Of a stretch of 64,000 nucleotides of DNA, positions 51,351 through 61,940 are shown in pieces. The stretch's first letter is position 1; every line of letters starts with the position of its first letter. This DNA comes from Lacunisphaera sp. (lineage in GTDB: Bacteria > Verrucomicrobiota > Verrucomicrobiia > Opitutales > Opitutaceae). The DNA lies in assembly GCA_029945445.1 (NCBI GenBank), contig JAQSCO010000057.1:542985-606984 (forward strand), given 5' to 3'. The notes under the pieces were generated by a model that was not told where the DNA came from, searched no databases, and saw nothing but the letters and a program-made list of their open reading frames with translations. Made by a program: the position numbers and the translations under genes.

Positions 51351-54300
51351 ATGTCCGCCCGCGCGAACAAACCCTGGCCTTTCCGCATCGAGTATCCGCC
51401 CGAGCTGCCCATCAGCGCCCGGGCGGACGAGATCGTCGCGGCCATCCGCGACCATCAGGTGCTGATCCTCGCGGGGGAGACCGGCTCGGGCAAAACCACG
51501 CAGATCCCGAAGATGTGCCTCGTGGCGGGCCGGGGCGAGCGCGGGCGCATCGCCTGCACGCAGCCGCGGCGCGTGGCCGCCACCTCGGTCGCCCGCCGCG
51601 TGGCGGAGGAACTGAACGTCACCTACGGCCGCGAGGTCGGCTGCAAGATCCGCTTCGCCGACCAGACCACGGACGCGACCGTCATCAAGTTCATGACCGA
51701 CGGCATGCTGCTCGCCGAGCTGCAGGCCGACCCGGAACTGCGCGCTTACGACACCATCATCGTCGACGAGGCGCACGAGCGCTCGCTCAACATCGACTTC
51801 ATCCTCGGGCATCTCCGCCGCCTGCGCCTGCGCCGGCCGGAGCTGAAGATCGTCATCACCTCGGCGACGATCGATACGGAGGCGTTTTCCAAGGCCTTCG
51901 ACGGCGCGCCGATCATCGAGGTGTCGGGCCGCGTCTATCCGGTGGAGGTCATCTACTCGCCGATCGACGAGATGAAGGGCGACCCATCCTCCGCCAAGGC
52001 TACGGAGGGCAAGCAAGGTGAATACACTTACCTCGACGCGGCCGTCGAGGCGGTCGAGCGCGTGCTGCTCGAGAGCAGCGCCGGCGACATCCTGGTCTTC
52101 CTGCCCACCGAGCGCGACATCCGCGAGGCGCGCGACCTGCTCGAGGGCCGGCGGCTCGGGCGCCTCGAGGTCGTGCCGTTGTTCGGCCGGCTGACCAATG
52201 CCGAGCAGCAGCGCGTGTTCGCGCCGACGCAAAGCCGCAAGATCGTCGTCGCAACCAACATCGCCGAGACCTCGCTGACGATTCCCGGCATCCGCTTCGT
52301 CATCGACACGGGTCTGGCGCGCTTCAGCCGCTACGTGCCGTCGAGCCGCACGCGCCGGCTGCCGGTCGAGGCGGTCTCACAAAGCAGCGCCGACCAGCGC
52401 AAGGGCCGCTGCGGCCGCGTGAGCGACGGTGTGTGCATCCGGCTTTTTTCCGAGCAGGACTTCAACGACCGGCCGCGCTTCACCCAGCCGGAGATCCAGC
52501 GGAGCAACCTCGCGGATGTCATCCTGCGCATGAAGGCGTTCGGCCTCGGCGACATCGAGGAGTTCCCCTTCCTGAACGCGCCGCCGGCCAAGGGCATCCG
52601 CGCCGGTTACGCGCTGCTGCACGAACTCGGCGCGATCGACGAGCTCGGGGCGCTGACCGACGTCGGGCACGACCTGGCGCACCTGCCGGTGGACCCGACG
52701 GTCGGCCGGATGATCCTGCAGGGGCGCACCGAGAAGGCGCTGCGTGAGGTGTTGATCATCGCGGCGGCGCTCAGCATCCAGGATCCGCGCGAGCGGCCGC
52801 TGGACCAGAAGGAGAAGGCCGACACGGCGCACCGGCGCTTCAATCATCCGGATTCCGATTTCCTCGCGCTGCTGGCGATCTGGGAAGACTACCACGACCA
52901 GTTCGAGGCCATGACGCTCGGCAAGCTGCGGAAGTTCTGCACGACGCACTTCCTGTCGTTCATGCGGATGCGCGAGTGGCGCGACGTCTATGCGCAGCTG
53001 GTCGACACGCTGGAGGGGCGCGAGGGTTTCCCGCGGACCTCGATCTACGACGGCGCGAAGCAATGGCAGGACGTGAAGGTCGCGCTCGGCACGCCGGCCT
53101 ACCGTTCCATCCATCGCGCCATCCTGGCCGGCCTGCTGGGCAACATCGCGACCCGCACCGACGAGGGCGACTACCACGCGACGCACGACCGGCGCGTGAA
53201 TGTTTTCCCGGGCTCGGCGTTGTTCGAGAAGAGGGAACAGATCAGAAACCCGCCCGGAGGTCGGGTTCCACCTTCCAAGACACCCCCCAAGGCCAAGGTC
53301 GCGAAATGGCTCATGGCGGCGGAGATCATGGAGACGGCCCGGGTGTATGCACGCACCTGCGCGCGCATCGATCCGCAGTGGGTGCTTGATCTCGGCGCCC
53401 ACATCATACGCATCGCGCACAGCGAGCCGTTCTGGAACGCCGAGGCCGGCCGCGTGCTCGTGAAGGAGCGCCGCCGGCTCTACAACCTCGAGCTGGAGAC
53501 GCGCTCGGTCGGTTACGGGAAGATCAACCCGCTGCACGCGACGGAGATTTTCATCCGCGAGGGGCTGGTCGGCGACACGATCACGTGGCCGTTCGACTTC
53601 ATCGCGCACAACCGCCGCGTGCGCGACCGGGCGGAGACGCTGCTCACCCGCACGCGCAGCGCGGGCTACATGAACCTCGACGAGGCGGTCTACCAGTTCT
53701 ACGCGGCGCAGTTGCTGGTAGGGGCCGTTGCCCCCAACGGCCCTTCTGCGGATCCCAGGGCGGTTGAGGGCAACCGCCCCTACCTCGGCATCAGCAGCGT
53801 CCCCGAGCTCATCGACTTCGTGCGGCACCAGCAGGCGACGCAGCCGAAGTTCCTTTTCCTGTCCGAGGCCAACCTGCGGCCGTCGGTCGACGTCGAGCAC
53901 GATGCGGCGGATTTCCCGGAGGCCCTGCCCGTTGACAACCGCGTGCTCCCGCTGGCCTATACTTACCAGCCAGGCAAACCGGAAGACGGCGTCACGGTGC
54001 GCGTGACGATCGCCGAGGCCGGGACGCTGACCGCCGCCGCGCTCGACTGGGCGGTACCGGGACATTTGCCCGAGAAGGTGGAACTGCTGCTGAAGGCGCT
54101 GCCGAAGGAGCAGCGGCGCAGCCTGATCCCGCTGACGGAGACGGCGCAGAAATTGACGCGCGATCTCGCGCTGATCAGTGCCCGGCCCAAACAGCCAACC
54201 CTGGCCGAGGCGCTGGCCGAACTGCTGTCGCCGCGGCTCGGCGTGAAGATCGACCCGGCCTTGTGGAGCGACAAGCCGCTGCCCGACCATCTGCGCGTGC

Positions 54301-55370
54301 GCGTCGAGATCGTGGACAACCAGGGAAAGGTCGTGGGCGCCTCGCGCGGCCTGGTGGAACTCCAGACGCAGCTGCACGGCCGGCGCCGCGAAGTGAGCCA
54401 GCACGCGGCGACGGTCGACAACAGCGCGTGGCGCGCCGCGCGGGCCAAGTGGGAAGGCGAACCGGCCGGCGATTGGAAGTTCGGCGACCTGCCCCAGCAA
54501 ATCACCGTGAGCGAGCATCACGGCGTGCCCGTGCACGCCTATCCCGGACTGAAGGCGATGCCCGCCGGCGTCGCCGTGCGGTTGTTCGCCACGCCCGAGG
54601 AATCCGCGGCGGCCACCCGCGCGGGCCTCGGCAAACTCTTCGCCACGCAACTGCGCCACGACCTCGGCTGGCTGGAGAAGGATCTCAAGGCGCTGCGGCT
54701 GCTCGGTCCGCTGGCGGTGACGCTGACGACCCCCGAGGCGCTGCAGTCGGACGCGCTGGCCTCGGTCGTGCGTTGGGTCGGCGGGCGCGAGGTGCAGCCG
54801 CTGCACGCGGCGGCGTTCGCCAGGAAACTGGAGGAGGCGAAGCGCGACCTGCGCGGGTTGGTGCCGAGGCTCAGCGACGGGTTGAAGGAAATTTTCACGC
54901 TGCGGCTCGCGCTGGAGGTGCACAAGGCGCCTTACCCCGGCCTGGCCGCGGACCTCGCTGCGCTGCTGCCGCCGGACTTCCTCAAGACCACGCCGTTCGA
55001 GCGCGTGCCGCAGCTGGCGCGGTATCTGAAAGGCATGCAGGCGCGGGCCGAGCGTTGGAAGCGCGATGCTGCCAAGGATGAGTCCCGGGCGAAGGAGCTC
55101 GCGCCGTTTACCGCCGCCCTGAAAAAACTCGGCCCCGCGGCCGGCGACGTGCGCTGGCTGGTCGAGGAATTCCGCGTGAGCCTCTTCGCGCAGGAGCTCG
55201 GCACGGCCGAGCCGGTGTCGGCGGTGCGGCTCGAGCGGGCCTTGCAGGAGGTCGCCGGCCTGGCCGGCCCGGTGCCCTCGCCAAAGCCAGCCGCGATTGC
55301 GCCGGTGACGGGCAAAAAAGGCGCGCCGCTCAAGAGCCTCGGCTCGCTGGACCAGCTTTTCCGCAAGTAA
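51351..55370 (+). CDS. hrpA: ATP-dependent RNA helicase HrpA-like, with two in-frame repeat insertions
   Basis: A 1339-residue DEAH-box helicase. Walker A GETGSGKTT (Lys48), DEAH (Asp139-His142), TSATID, VFLPTERDIREA, TNIAETSLTIPG and QRKGRCGR are all present, followed by HA2, OB-fold and DUF3418-type C-terminal domains. The length suits HrpA (~1300). Two short segments look inserted. One, at 51987-52008, gives PSSAKATEGK; the other, at 53718-53783, is a 66-bp GTAG/CTAC element read as exactly 22 codons (from residue 790). Both keep the frame. Confidence 0.93.
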   Translation: MSARANKPWPFRIEYPPELPISARADEIVAAIRDHQVLILAGETGSGKTTQIPKMCLVAGRGERGRIACTQPRRVAATSVARRVAEELNVTYGREVGCKIRFADQTTDATVIKFMTDGMLLAELQADPELRAYDTIIVDEAHERSLNIDFILGHLRRLRLRRPELKIVITSATIDTEAFSKAFDGAPIIEVSGRVYPVEVIYSPIDEMKGDPSSAKATEGKQGEYTYLDAAVEAVERVLLESSAGDILVFLPTERDIREARDLLEGRRLGRLEVVPLFGRLTNAEQQRVFAPTQSRKIVVATNIAETSLTIPGIRFVIDTGLARFSRYVPSSRTRRLPVEAVSQSSADQRKGRCGRVSDGVCIRLFSEQDFNDRPRFTQPEIQRSNLADVILRMKAFGLGDIEEFPFLNAPPAKGIRAGYALLHELGAIDELGALTDVGHDLAHLPVDPTVGRMILQGRTEKALREVLIIAAALSIQDPRERPLDQKEKADTAHRRFNHPDSDFLALLAIWEDYHDQFEAMTLGKLRKFCTTHFLSFMRMREWRDVYAQLVDTLEGREGFPRTSIYDGAKQWQDVKVALGTPAYRSIHRAILAGLLGNIATRTDEGDYHATHDRRVNVFPGSALFEKREQIRNPPGGRVPPSKTPPKAKVAKWLMAAEIMETARVYARTCARIDPQWVLDLGAHIIRIAHSEPFWNAEAGRVLVKERRRLYNLELETRSVGYGKINPLHATEIFIREGLVGDTITWPFDFIAHNRRVRDRAETLLTRTRSAGYMNLDEAVYQFYAAQLLVGAVAPNGPSADPRAVEGNRPYLGISSVPELIDFVRHQQATQPKFLFLSEANLRPSVDVEHDAADFPEALPVDNRVLPLAYTYQPGKPEDGVTVRVTIAEAGTLTAAALDWAVPGHLPEKVELLLKALPKEQRRSLIPLTETAQKLTRDLALISARPKQPTLAEALAELLSPRLGVKIDPALWSDKPLPDHLRVRVEIVDNQGKVVGASRGLVELQTQLHGRRREVSQHAATVDNSAWRAARAKWEGEPAGDWKFGDLPQQITVSEHHGVPVHAYPGLKAMPAGVAVRLFATPEESAAATRAGLGKLFATQLRHDLGWLEKDLKALRLLGPLAVTLTTPEALQSDALASVVRWVGGREVQPLHAAAFARKLEEAKRDLRGLVPRLSDGLKEIFTLRLALEVHKAPYPGLAADLAALLPPDFLKTTPFERVPQLARYLKGMQARAERWKRDAAKDESRAKELAPFTAALKKLGPAAGDVRWLVEEFRVSLFAQELGTAEPVSAVRLERALQEVAGLAGPVPSPKPAAIAPVTGKKGAPLKSLGSLDQLFRK
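51987..52008. repeat. Short palindrome inside hrpA (PSSAKATEGK segment)
   Basis: Arms CCTCCG (51988-51993) and CGGAGG (52003-52008) around CCAAGGCTA. It is read in frame and appears between the first helicase domain and the next conserved part, in a variable loop. Confidence 0.55.
53718..53783. repeat. REP/BIME-like element (66 bp) inside hrpA
   Basis: Starts GTAG, ends CTAC. Two perfect 9-bp hairpins with 4-nt loops: GGGCCGTTG (53722-53730)/CAACGGCCC (53735-53743), and GGGCGGTTG (53758-53766)/CAACCGCCC (53771-53779). The first base is codon position 1, so it adds exactly 22 codons with no stop. Confidence 0.85.
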
Positions 55371-55430
55371 GCGGGCCGGTTTTTGCGGTTGTGAGCGCGG
55401 GGCCGCGGCCTATGTTCCGGTCATACCCCC

Positions 55431-55874
55431 ATGAATACCTCCATCTCAACCCTGCTCGAAAGCAAGGGTGGTGCGTTGCGCACCGTGCCGTCCACCGTAA
55501 CCGTGGCTGATGCCGTGCAGGAAATGAACCGGCACAAGATCGGCGCCATCCTCGTCATGAACGACGCCAGCCTCGCCGGGATTTTCACCGAGCGCGATGT
55601 GCTCACCCGCGTCGTCGCGGGCGACCTCGACCCGAAGACGACCCCGATCACCAAGGTGATGTCGGCCAATGTGCTGACGATCGCGCCGACCGCGACGGTG
55701 CAACAGGTGATGGACCTCTTCGCCGACCGGCGCTGCCGCCACCTGCCGGTGGTGGAGGACGGCCGGTTGCGCGGATTGATTTCGATCGGCGACGTGTCGC
55801 GCTGGGTGGCCAACTCGCACCGCGCCGAAGCCGAGTCGCTGCGGCAATACATTTCCGGCGGATTGTCCACCTGA
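55431..55874 (+). CDS. Two-CBS-domain protein
   Basis: A 147-residue cytosolic protein consisting of a CBS pair. CBS1 has [20 protein letters not shown] and [18 protein letters not shown]2 has [20 protein letters not shown] and [20 protein letters not shown]. Such stand-alone pairs bind adenosyl ligands and regulate partner enzymes or transporters. It follows hrpA by 60 bp; partner unknown. Confidence 0.9.
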   Translation: MNTSISTLLESKGGALRTVPSTVTVADAVQEMNRHKIGAILVMNDASLAGIFTERDVLTRVVAGDLDPKTTPITKVMSANVLTIAPTATVQQVMDLFADRRCRHLPVVEDGRLRGLISIGDVSRWVANSHRAEAESLRQYISGGLST

Positions 55875-55941
55875 GATACCGCGCCGCGCCGGGGAGAATT
55901 CCCTTGCGAGCAGGGTGGGCGCGGTGGTTTCTTTGCCGTGC

Positions 55942-57735
<1,794 letters not shown>

Positions 57736-57795
57736 GCGGCTCGATCCCCGCAGGTTTTGCGCACAGGGCACGCTTTCAATCTGGAATGTCATTCC

Positions 57796-57853
57796 GGGCG
57801 GAGCGAAGGATCCAGTAGCGGGTGCGCCGCCTGATGGATTCCTCGCTCCGCCC
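57796..57853. repeat. Intergenic palindrome with 11-bp perfect arms
   Basis: Arms GGGCGGAGCGA (57796-57806) and TCGCTCCGCCC (57843-57853), extended by AGGATCC/GGATTCC with one mismatch. It lies in the 175-bp gap between the hybrid kinase and dienelactone hydrolase genes. Preceded by TGTCATTCC. Confidence 0.65.
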
Positions 57854-57910
57854 AGGAGCGACAGGTATTCTTAATTGGATATTTTGAAGACCAGCCTTAG
57901 GTTTGCCGGC

Positions 57911-58717
57911 ATGAACCCATCCCGATTTTTCCTCGCCGGCCTCGCCGTGGGCGCGGCCGTTGCCCTGAACGCCAAGCTGATCACCAAGCCGGTCGCGTAT
58001 GAACACGCCGGCGTGAAGCTCGAGGGCTACCTGGCCTATGACGACGAGAAGGCCGCTGCGGACAAGAAGGCACCGGGTGTGCTCGTGGTGCCCGAGTGGT
58101 GGGGCCTGACCGACTATGCGAAGGGCCGCGCCGAGCAGCTCGCGAAACTGGGCTACGTGGCGTTCGCCGCCGACATGTATGGCGCGGGGATCACGACGAC
58201 CGACGCCAAGAAGGCGGGCGAGCTCGCCGGCCCGTTCTACGGCAAGCCCCTCATGGCCGAGCGGGCGCAGGCCGGGCTCGACCAGCTGCTCGCGACGGGG
58301 CTCGTGGACGCGCCGCGCGTCGCCGCCATCGGTTACTGCTTCGGCGGCGCGACGGTGCAGGCGCTGGCCTACAGCGGCGCGCCGCTCGCCGGCATCGTGA
58401 GCTTCCACGGCAGCCTGATCCCGCCCCCGGCCGACGCGGCCGCGAAGAACAAGGCGAAGATCCTGATCTGCCACGGCGCCGTCGACGGCTTCGTGAGCCC
58501 GGAGGCCATTGCGGCCTTCACGAAGGGCATGAACGACGGCAAATTCGACTACCAGTTCATCAGCTACGCCGGCGCGGTGCATGCGTTCACCAATCCCGGG
58601 GCGGACGAACTCGGCAAGCTCAACCACATCCCGGTCGCCTACAACGCCGCTGCCGCCAAGCGCTCGTGGTCGCACATGCGGTCGTTCTTCGGGGAAATCT
58701 TCGCGGTGAAGAAGTGA
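57911..58717 (+). CDS. Dienelactone hydrolase-family protein
   Basis: A 268-residue alpha/beta hydrolase starting with a signal-like hydrophobic stretch (residues 1-20), so probably exported. The DLH triad is present: Cys143 (GYCFGG), Asp192 (CHGAVDGF), His224 (GAVHAFTN). PEWWGLTDYAKGRAEQLAKL is also typical. Substrate unknown. It overlaps the next gene by GTGA, forming a three-gene operon with two 4-bp overlaps. Confidence 0.9.
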   Translation: MNPSRFFLAGLAVGAAVALNAKLITKPVAYEHAGVKLEGYLAYDDEKAAADKKAPGVLVVPEWWGLTDYAKGRAEQLAKLGYVAFAADMYGAGITTTDAKKAGELAGPFYGKPLMAERAQAGLDQLLATGLVDAPRVAAIGYCFGGATVQALAYSGAPLAGIVSFHGSLIPPPADAAAKNKAKILICHGAVDGFVSPEAIAAFTKGMNDGKFDYQFISYAGAVHAFTNPGADELGKLNHIPVAYNAAAAKRSWSHMRSFFGEIFAVKK

Positions 58718-59079
58718 GCCGGCTCACCGCCTACCTCCATCCCAAGTGCAGCACCTGCGAGCGCGCCCGGCGGTGGCTGCAGGCGCGCCGGGTGGCGTTT
58801 GTGGAAAAGGACATCCGCACCACGCCGCCTTCGCCGGCCGAGCTGCGCACGATGCTGGCCGCGCTCGGCGGGGAACGGCGCCGGCTGTTCAACACCTCCG
58901 GCCTGGAATACCGCGGCCAGGGGCTGGCGGCCAGACTGCCCGCCCTGAACGACGCGGAGGCGCTGGGCCTGCTCGCGGGCAACGGCATGCTGGTGAAGCG
59001 GCCGTTTGTGCTCGGGCCGGGCGTGGGCCTGGTGGGATTTGACGAGACCGCCTGGGCGGTTACCTTGGGCGCGAGGTGA
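58714..59079 (+). CDS. ArsC/Spx-like thioredoxin-fold protein
   Basis: A 121-residue protein from GTG 58714. It begins LTAYLHPKCSTCERARRWLQ with CxxC (Cys12, Cys15), then RRLFNTSGLEYRGQGLAARL, LLAGNGMLVKRPFVLGPGV and GFDETAW, the pattern of ArsC/YffB/Spx-like proteins. The second half keeps the KRP and GFxxxxW motifs. Probably a glutaredoxin-like thiol enzyme rather than a true arsenate reductase. GTGA overlaps at both ends indicate coupling. Confidence 0.85.
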   Translation: MSRLTAYLHPKCSTCERARRWLQARRVAFVEKDIRTTPPSPAELRTMLAALGGERRRLFNTSGLEYRGQGLAARLPALNDAEALGLLAGNGMLVKRPFVLGPGVGLVGFDETAWAVTLGAR

Positions 59080-59615
59080 TCAACGAGGCGGCCAACCGGA
59101 TTGAAGTGAAGCTGCGCGAGCTCGCGCAGTTGTTCAACTCGATGGATCCCTCGCCGTTCATCGACCGGGATCTGGACGCCGCGGCGGAGGAGTTCATTGT
59201 CGGTTGGGCCCGGGAATTGCCGCACAAGGCGGAGTTGGAGCTGGTCGTCCATCTCGCCGCGCTCCCGCCGCCGGACCGGGCGGCCGGCACGGAGGAGGCG
59301 GTGCGGCATTATTTCGCCAGTCGCGCCGTGATCAAGCACCGGGAGCTCCGCCTGCTGATGCGCCGGGGGCGGACGAGCCTGATGGTCGGGCTGATATTCC
59401 TCGCGGTGTGCTTCGGACTGGGGGAGCTGGTGCCCGGGGGGCGGATCGGGCCTTGGAGTGAGTTCGTGAAACTCGGGCTGCAGATCGTCGGCTGGGTCGC
59501 GATGTGGCGTCCGTTGGAGGTGTTCCTCTATGATTGGTGGCCCATCCGGAGCGATCAGCGGCTCATGGAGCGGCTCGCCCGCATGAAGGTGCGGCTCATT
59601 CTGCCGGCGGCCTGA
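59076..59615 (+). CDS. Hypothetical membrane protein
   Basis: A 179-residue protein from GTG 59076. The N-terminal ~100 residues are helical and acidic/basic (NRIEVKLRELAQLFNSMDPS and ELELVVHLAALPPPDRAAGT). Two transmembrane segments follow (SLMVGLIFLAVCFGLGELVP and FVKLGLQIVGWVAMW). No known motif. Last gene of the GTGA-coupled set. Confidence 0.75.
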   Translation: MINEAANRIEVKLRELAQLFNSMDPSPFIDRDLDAAAEEFIVGWARELPHKAELELVVHLAALPPPDRAAGTEEAVRHYFASRAVIKHRELRLLMRRGRTSLMVGLIFLAVCFGLGELVPGGRIGPWSEFVKLGLQIVGWVAMWRPLEVFLYDWWPIRSDQRLMERLARMKVRLILPAA

Positions 59616-59677
59616 GCCCGCGGCGGAATTATTCCTGTAACTTTCCGCGCCGGGTCGTGTTTTCCAGATACCACCCT

Positions 59678-60619
59678 ATGAAATCCCTGATTCCTCTGCT
59701 CACGCTGGGGGCCCTGCTGGCGGCGCCGGCGGTGCTCTCGGCCAAGATCACGCGCACGGTTGAAAAGACCTTCACGGTCCAGCCTGGCGGCAACTTCAAG
59801 GCCTCGACCCAGGGCGGCGACATCACCATCCGGACCGCCGATACGCCCGAGGTCCGCATCACGGCCAAGCAGGTCATCCGCGCCTCGTCGGAAAAGGAAG
59901 CGGACGAAATCCTGGAAGACCTCGCGATGACCTTTGAGCAGAACGGCAACGATGTTGTGGCCGAGGCCAAGTATGAGAAGGGCCGCATCGGCATGCACTG
60001 GGGCAGCTGGCCGCCGGTCCAGGTCAGCTTCACGGTCACGGTGCCGAAGAATTTCAACCTCAACCTGAACACGTCCGGCGGCGACATCGCCGTGGCCAGC
60101 CTGAAGGGCGACGTCCGCGCCCGCACCAGCGGCGGCGGGCTGAAGTTCGACCGCATCGACGGCGACATCGACGGCCACACCTCGGGCGGCGACATCGTCC
60201 TGACCGAGGGCACGGCCCGCGCCAAGCTCGGCACCTCCGGCGGTGACATCCAGATCGACCGGGCCGGCGGCCCGACGGAGGTTTCGACCTCGGGCGGGGA
60301 CATCACCATCAATTCCGTCGCCCAGCTCATCAGCGCCACCACCTCGGGCGGCAACGTCAAGGCGGTCCTCACCGAGGCCATCAAGCAGGATACGCTGCTC
60401 AGCACCTCCGGCGGCGACGTGCGCGTGCGCGTCGTCAAGGGCGCCGGCTTCCAGCTCGACGCGAGCACCTCGGGTGGCGACGTCAATGCCGAGGGCCTGA
60501 CCCTGACCATCGACAAGGGTGGCGTGGGCAAGAGCCGGCTGGTCGGCAGTGTCAATGGCGGCGGCCCGCGCCTGAAGCTCCGTTCCAGCGGCGGCGACAT
60601 CACGATCAAGACCGACTGA
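59678..60619 (+). CDS. DUF4097-like exported beta-repeat protein
   Basis: A 313-residue protein. Signal peptide to about residue 22 (ending LSAK). The mature chain is a regular ladder of turns marked by TSGGD or SGGD/SGGN units about every 17-22 residues (TSGGDIAVASLKGDVRARTS, TSGGDIVLTEGTARAKLG, and so on), a DUF4097/adhesin-type right-handed beta structure. Periplasmic or outer-membrane; function unknown. It is 62 bp after the previous gene. Confidence 0.82.
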   Translation: MKSLIPLLTLGALLAAPAVLSAKITRTVEKTFTVQPGGNFKASTQGGDITIRTADTPEVRITAKQVIRASSEKEADEILEDLAMTFEQNGNDVVAEAKYEKGRIGMHWGSWPPVQVSFTVTVPKNFNLNLNTSGGDIAVASLKGDVRARTSGGGLKFDRIDGDIDGHTSGGDIVLTEGTARAKLGTSGGDIQIDRAGGPTEVSTSGGDITINSVAQLISATTSGGNVKAVLTEAIKQDTLLSTSGGDVRVRVVKGAGFQLDASTSGGDVNAEGLTLTIDKGGVGKSRLVGSVNGGGPRLKLRSSGGDITIKTD

Positions 60620-60688
60620 TTTTCACCAGACAAACACTGACTGGTGTGGGTGCAAAGGAAGCCAGCGCGCGAGCGCTGGCTTCCCTTT

Positions 60689-61846
60689 TCAGGGGGCCGC
60701 CGGCGGGGCCGACATTATCCGGGGCCGGTAAAACCGGTGCTCGACCAGATAATAACAGGCCACGGTGGCGCCCGCGGCAGCCAGCAGGGTGACGGCGAGT
60801 TGGACGAGGTAGTTTTCGCACCCGGCGACCCGCAGGAGGAACCAGGTGGTGATGAGCATGACCGGGGTGTGCACGGCGTAGAGCGAGTAGCTGATGGTGC
60901 CGCCGTAGCAGAGGGTCCCGACGATCTGTTGGCGCCGCCAGGTGCCGTGCCGTTCCTCAAAAGTGAGGACCCACAGCAGGGCCACCACGCAGACGAGCCC
61001 CCACATGGCCTGCTTGATCAGGTTCAGCCCGTAGAAAGGCGTCACGGCCTTGACCAGCAGGAACCCGATCCATGCGATGAGCACCCACCAGCCGGCCAGG
61101 CGCCAGCGGCGGGCGACAAATCCGTGGGCGGCCAGTGCGCCCGCGAACCAGAACAGGCCGAGCATGAAGAGGCTGTTGAAGGCCCAATACGGGCTGAAGC
61201 CGAGGCGCAGCAGCCCGATCGCGAACGCATGCATGAGGACGAAGCCCAGGCCCAGCGCCCGCCAGCGCCCGTCCATGGCGAGCCGGTGGAAAAACGGGTA
61301 GGCCGCATACATCACGATCTCGGCCGCGATGGTGTTGAGGATGTAGTTGCCCACGAAAATCTCCTCCGGATAGAAGCCCGCGATGGCGAGGAAGCGCACG
61401 ACGATGTGGGGGAGCGGGGCCTGCGCATGGAATTGCAGCAGCGCATTGCCCGTCGGCCACCACCACTCGAGGCCGACCAACAGCAGGCCGAGCAGGCTGG
61501 CCACCCAGTAGACGGGCATGATGCGCAGGAAACGACGCCGGTAATAATCGCCCGCCGGCAGGGTGCGGTTGCCGTGGGCCAGCCGCCATTCCGCCGGGTA
61601 GTGGATGCAGAATCCGCTCAGGACAAAGAAGGCCAGCACGGCCGGATGGTGGCCGCCGGTCGGCCACGTCGTGAAGATCAGCCACTCATGGCAGTTTTGC
61701 AGGAAGGCATGGATGAAATTCTGCCCGGCGCCCACCGGCGCAAAGGCGCACCACAGGTGCCAGTGCGACAGGAAGACCACGATGGCGCAGCCGCCGCGCA
61801 GGGCGTCGAGCGACCAGAAACGGGCAGGCGCAGCGGGCTTTTCCAC
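60689..61846 (-). CDS. Acyltransferase 3 family membrane protein (OafA-like)
   Basis: A 385-residue membrane O-acyltransferase, start GTG 61846 assumed because SLDALRGGCAIVVFLSHWHL then begins near residue 10 as in the family. ATG 61942 would add 32 residues and overlap the tatD start on the other strand. Motifs: ALRG, SHWHLW, FFVLSGFCIHYP and RRRFLRIMPVYW. About 10 transmembrane helices. It would acetylate a surface glycan or similar. No sugar genes adjoin it. Confidence 0.85.
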   Translation of the reverse strand: MEKPAAPARFWSLDALRGGCAIVVFLSHWHLWCAFAPVGAGQNFIHAFLQNCHEWLIFTTWPTGGHHPAVLAFFVLSGFCIHYPAEWRLAHGNRTLPAGDYYRRRFLRIMPVYWVASLLGLLLVGLEWWWPTGNALLQFHAQAPLPHIVVRFLAIAGFYPEEIFVGNYILNTIAAEIVMYAAYPFFHRLAMDGRWRALGLGFVLMHAFAIGLLRLGFSPYWAFNSLFMLGLFWFAGALAAHGFVARRWRLAGWWVLIAWIGFLLVKAVTPFYGLNLIKQAMWGLVCVVALLWVLTFEERHGTWRRQQIVGTLCYGGTISYSLYAVHTPVMLITTWFLLRVAGCENYLVQLAVTLLAAAGATVACYYLVEHRFYRPRIMSAPPAAP

Positions 61847-61940
61847 GCAGACGAAGCTTGGGGCGTGAGTGGCGCCAGCAAGTTCATTTTGCAGGCGCGA
61901 AAGCGCTGGCGTCCGGTTTCGCCCGGGCTTCAATCGCGGC

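Noticed and set aside
52377-54923. 848-codon minus-strand open frame opposite hrpA
   Set aside because: Arg/Leu/Gln-rich shadow; hrpA has complete helicase motifs on the plus strand.
58714-59079. Considered as a second arsenate reductase
   Set aside because: Has CxxC and Spx/YffB-like motifs but no ars neighbours; the true reductase is at 29406-29918.
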